A DNA stretch of 64,000 nucleotides from Hoyosella altamirensis (GTDB lineage: Bacteria; Actinomycetota; Actinomycetes; Mycobacteriales; Mycobacteriaceae): contig NZ_JACHWS010000001.1 in the NCBI RefSeq assembly GCF_014191505.1, forward strand, positions 496,001-560,000, read 5' to 3'. The notes under the pieces were generated by a model that did no database searches, had not been told where the DNA came from, and was given only the letters and a program-made list of their open reading frames with translations. The position numbers and the translations under genes are program-made. Shown piece by piece: positions 62,187 to 64,000 of this stretch (position 1 is the first letter of the stretch; the number at the start of each line of letters is the position of its first letter).

Positions 62187-62215
62187 ACGATAGCCCGCTA
62201 CTGAGTATGAGTCAA
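62187..62215 (-). promoter_or_regulatory. Candidate promoter of the monooxygenase gene
   Basis: On the minus strand TTGACT (62215-62210) and TATCGT (62192-62187) are 17 bases apart; the expected start site is next to the ATG at 62179. GTCAATA recurs twice in the gap, about 30 bases apart, a possible TetR site. Confidence 0.35.
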
Positions 62216-62256
62216 TAGCCTTGCTGAATTCCGGTCAATAACTACAATGGGTGACT

Positions 62257-62928
62257 ATGGCAGGTTCAAAACGCACACGACTATCGCCTGAGCAACGGCG
62301 CGCACAGCTCATTGAGCTGGGCATGGACCTGCTGGCACGCAAGCCGATCGAGGAAATTTCGGTCGAGGACATCGCCGACGAAGCCGGTGTTTCCAAGGGG
62401 TTACTCTTCCACTACTTCGGATCGAAACTCGAGTTCCAGGCTGCACTTGTCCGAAACGCTGGGGAACAGCTCGTGGCCGCGACCGCGCCGGACCTCTCCC
62501 TAGCTCCCGTCGATGCTCTGCGCGGTTCGCTTAACCGGTACATCGATTTTGTCGAGCAAGCTCCAAACCTCTATGTTTCGATGTTGCGTGGCGCGTTGAG
62601 CGACGTACCTGGAATGTCAGGGGCAGTCGAAAAGTCCCGCGGGCAGATCGCCGGCCGAATACTGACCATCATGCCCGCGCTTGGGATTGAGCACAGCCCA
62701 CTGCTCGACTTCGCGGTCCGCGGCTGGATCGCGCTCGTCGAGGAGACCGTCATTCGATGGCTGCACGAGCGCACCGTCAACCGTGAAGAGATTCTGGAAC
62801 TGCTTACGGGCGCACTGCCCGGCGTCGTACTCGCGCCGATGCTGGGCAGCCACGAGGTGCTGGAACAATTCTTCCCAGGATTTTCCGGTGCGATGGAGCC
62901 ACCCGTTCCGGACGCCGCCGCCGGATAA
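62257..62928 (+). CDS. TetR-family transcription regulator
   Basis: A 223-residue regulator. The HTH is ISVEDIADEAGVSKGLLFHYFGSKLEFQAAL near residues 33-63, followed by a helical ligand domain that is variable. It is divergent from the monooxygenase-SDR operon by 77 bases, so it probably represses it, with the substrate as inducer. ATG 62257 or GTG 62251. It converges with kgd. Confidence 0.88.
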   Translation: MAGSKRTRLSPEQRRAQLIELGMDLLARKPIEEISVEDIADEAGVSKGLLFHYFGSKLEFQAALVRNAGEQLVAATAPDLSLAPVDALRGSLNRYIDFVEQAPNLYVSMLRGALSDVPGMSGAVEKSRGQIAGRILTIMPALGIEHSPLLDFAVRGWIALVEETVIRWLHERTVNREEILELLTGALPGVVLAPMLGSHEVLEQFFPGFSGAMEPPVPDAAAG

Positions 62929-62944
62929 CCCACCGTGACACAGT

Positions 62945-62975
62945 TAGAGCCGGGCGATAGCATCGCCCGGCTCTA
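62945..62975. terminator. Hairpin terminator between tetR and kgd
   Basis: Fourteen-base arms (62945-62958, 62962-62975) pair perfectly around a three-base loop. It serves the converging tetR and kgd genes. No long T-run follows on either side. Confidence 0.75.
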
Positions 62976-62987
62976 CCTGTCTGTCGG

Positions 62988-64000
62988 CTACTCGAATGCA
63001 GTATCGATGAGGTGCTGCTGCTCCACCGCGTGAACCTTGCTGGAACCCGAGGACGGTGCAGACATCGACCGGCGCGAAACTCTTCTGAGCTTCGGGAAAA
63101 CGTCGGGAAGAACCTCGGGCAGGTTCAGGCCGAAGAAAGGCCACGCACCCTGGTTCGCAGGCTCTTCCTGGACCCACCGGAACTCTTTGACATTGGGGTA
63201 GTTGGCAATCGCCTCACGCAAACGGTGCCGCGGAACCGGGTAGAGCTGCTCGATCCGGATCACCGCGACATCCTCACGGTTTTCCTTCTTCTGATGGGCC
63301 GCAAGCTCGTAGTACAGCTTTCCGCTGCATAGCAGAATCTTGGTGACCTTCGACCGCCGCTCTTCTGACTCACCAGCCAGCGTGGGATCGTCGATAACAC
63401 TGCGGAACTTGCCTGTCGTGAAGTCCTCGACGGGGCTCACAACAGCCTTGTTGCGCAGCATCGACTTCGGTGTGAAGACCACCAGCGGACGGTGCACGCC
63501 AGCCTTCGCGTGGCGACGCAGCAGGTGGAAATAGTTCGCTGGGGTCGATGGCACCGACACGGTCATCGAACCTTCGGCGCACAGCTGCAGGAACCGCTCG
63601 ATTCGGCCAGAGGTGTGGTCCGGGCCCTGACCTTCGTGGCCATGCGGCAAGAGCAGTACGACGTTCGAGAGCTGCCCCCATTTCGCTTCACCAGATGAAA
63701 TGAATTCGTCAATGATCGTCTGTGCGCCATTGACGAAGTCCCCGAACTGGCCTTCCCACAGCACAAGTGCCTGTGGGTTTCCGACGGAATAGCCATACTC
63801 GAAGCCGAGACCGGCGAACTCCGTAAGAGCAGAGTCATACACCATGAACTTGCCCTCGCCGTCATCGGCGAGCGTCGTAATTGGGCAGTACTCAGATTCG
63901 GTCTTGCGGTCGATGATCACGGAATGGCGCTGAGTGAACGTTCCGCGCCGAGTGTCCTGTCCTGTCAGACGGACAGTCCGCCCTTCGGCGACGAGGGATC
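62988..64000 (-). CDS. kgd: Multifunctional 2-oxoglutarate decarboxylase/dehydrogenase E1, C-terminal part (partial)
   Basis: The 337 C-terminal residues of an approximately 1,200-residue thiamine-diphosphate enzyme; the 5' end lies beyond the window. Segments [81 protein letters not shown] and [20 protein letters not shown] match M. tuberculosis Kgd (Rv1248c). It decarboxylates 2-oxoglutarate, acting as the E1 of the TCA-cycle complex. The GarA-regulated acyltransferase and ThDP-binding parts are outside. Confidence 0.95.
   Translation of the reverse strand, partial: SLVAEGRTVRLTGQDTRRGTFTQRHSVIIDRKTESEYCPITTLADDGEGKFMVYDSALTEFAGLGFEYGYSVGNPQALVLWEGQFGDFVNGAQTIIDEFISSGEAKWGQLSNVVLLLPHGHEGQGPDHTSGRIERFLQLCAEGSMTVSVPSTPANYFHLLRRHAKAGVHRPLVVFTPKSMLRNKAVVSPVEDFTTGKFRSVIDDPTLAGESEERRSKVTKILLCSGKLYYELAAHQKKENREDVAVIRIEQLYPVPRHRLREAIANYPNVKEFRWVQEEPANQGAWPFFGLNLPEVLPDVFPKLRRVSRRSMSAPSSGSSKVHAVEQQHLIDTAFE

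Noticed and set aside
1-64000. tRNA, rRNA or CRISPR array
   Set aside because: No cloverleaf T-arm sequence with a CCA-adjacent stem, no rRNA segment, and no regularly spaced repeats were seen while reading.

Overview
The window is high-GC, gene-dense DNA from an actinobacterium of the mycolic-acid group (Mycobacteriales/Corynebacteriales). The evidence is gene content: FbiC (coenzyme F420), MshB (mycothiol), PimE and LpqW (phosphatidylinositol mannosides), GpgS (methylglucose lipopolysaccharides), the SigE-RseA-HtrA-TatB block and a Kgd-type 2-oxoglutarate decarboxylase. Gene order matches, with gaps, the M. tuberculosis segment from about Rv1151c (cobB) to Rv1248c (kgd). The genus cannot be fixed from sequence alone. 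Orthology statements rest on remembered family sequences and gene order, not on a search.

Layout. 1-4.6 kb: 3' end of ychF, then accessory genes (HigB/HigA toxin-antitoxin, a small monooxygenase, a stand-alone DHDPS-family aldolase, a flavin/F420-binding-like protein, DNA polymerase IV, a PspC-domain peptide). 4.7-18 kb: cobB, pimE, an EgtE-like PLP enzyme, the metS/metP amino-acid importer, a secreted protein, phhB, an IS607-family transposon (tnpA+tnpB), a thiamine-type ABC importer thiBPQ and mutT2. Relative to the mycobacterial order, the transposon and thiBPQ sit between phhB and mutT2. 18-29 kb: typA, lpqW, mshB, a 45-residue small ORF, a membrane protein, a PH-domain pair and fbiC. 29-36 kb: fdxA-dapC, an acyl-CoA ligase, an amino-acid permease, dapD and dapE, so three diaminopimelate genes lie close together.

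36-48 kb: an MMPL exporter divergent from a MarR regulator, two LOG-family proteins, a K+ channel, then folP2-gpgS-DivIVA-like-tagA with overlapping or near-overlapping ends, a DUF3117 peptide, an M17 aminopeptidase, an RlmA-like methyltransferase and glgC. No glgA is present next to glgC. 48-58 kb: O-methyltransferase, sigE-rseA-htrA-tatB, an alpha/beta hydrolase, mrp, a lytic transglycosylase, a stress membrane protein, a SUFU-domain protein and a PHP phosphoesterase. 58-64 kb: a 450-base gap with several hairpins, a malic enzyme, a TetR-flanked Baeyer-Villiger-type monooxygenase/SDR pair, and the 3' end of kgd.

Notable departures from expectation are an apparent frameshift in the C-terminal domain of the thiamine-type ATPase, an IS607 recombinase whose catalytic arginine is glycine, a candidate SigE-type promoter that would give a near-leaderless sigE message, a HigA-operator-like repeat overlapping the ychF stop codon, and several short unannotated ORFs. 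I found no clearly new defence system, no CRISPR array and no tRNA or rRNA gene.
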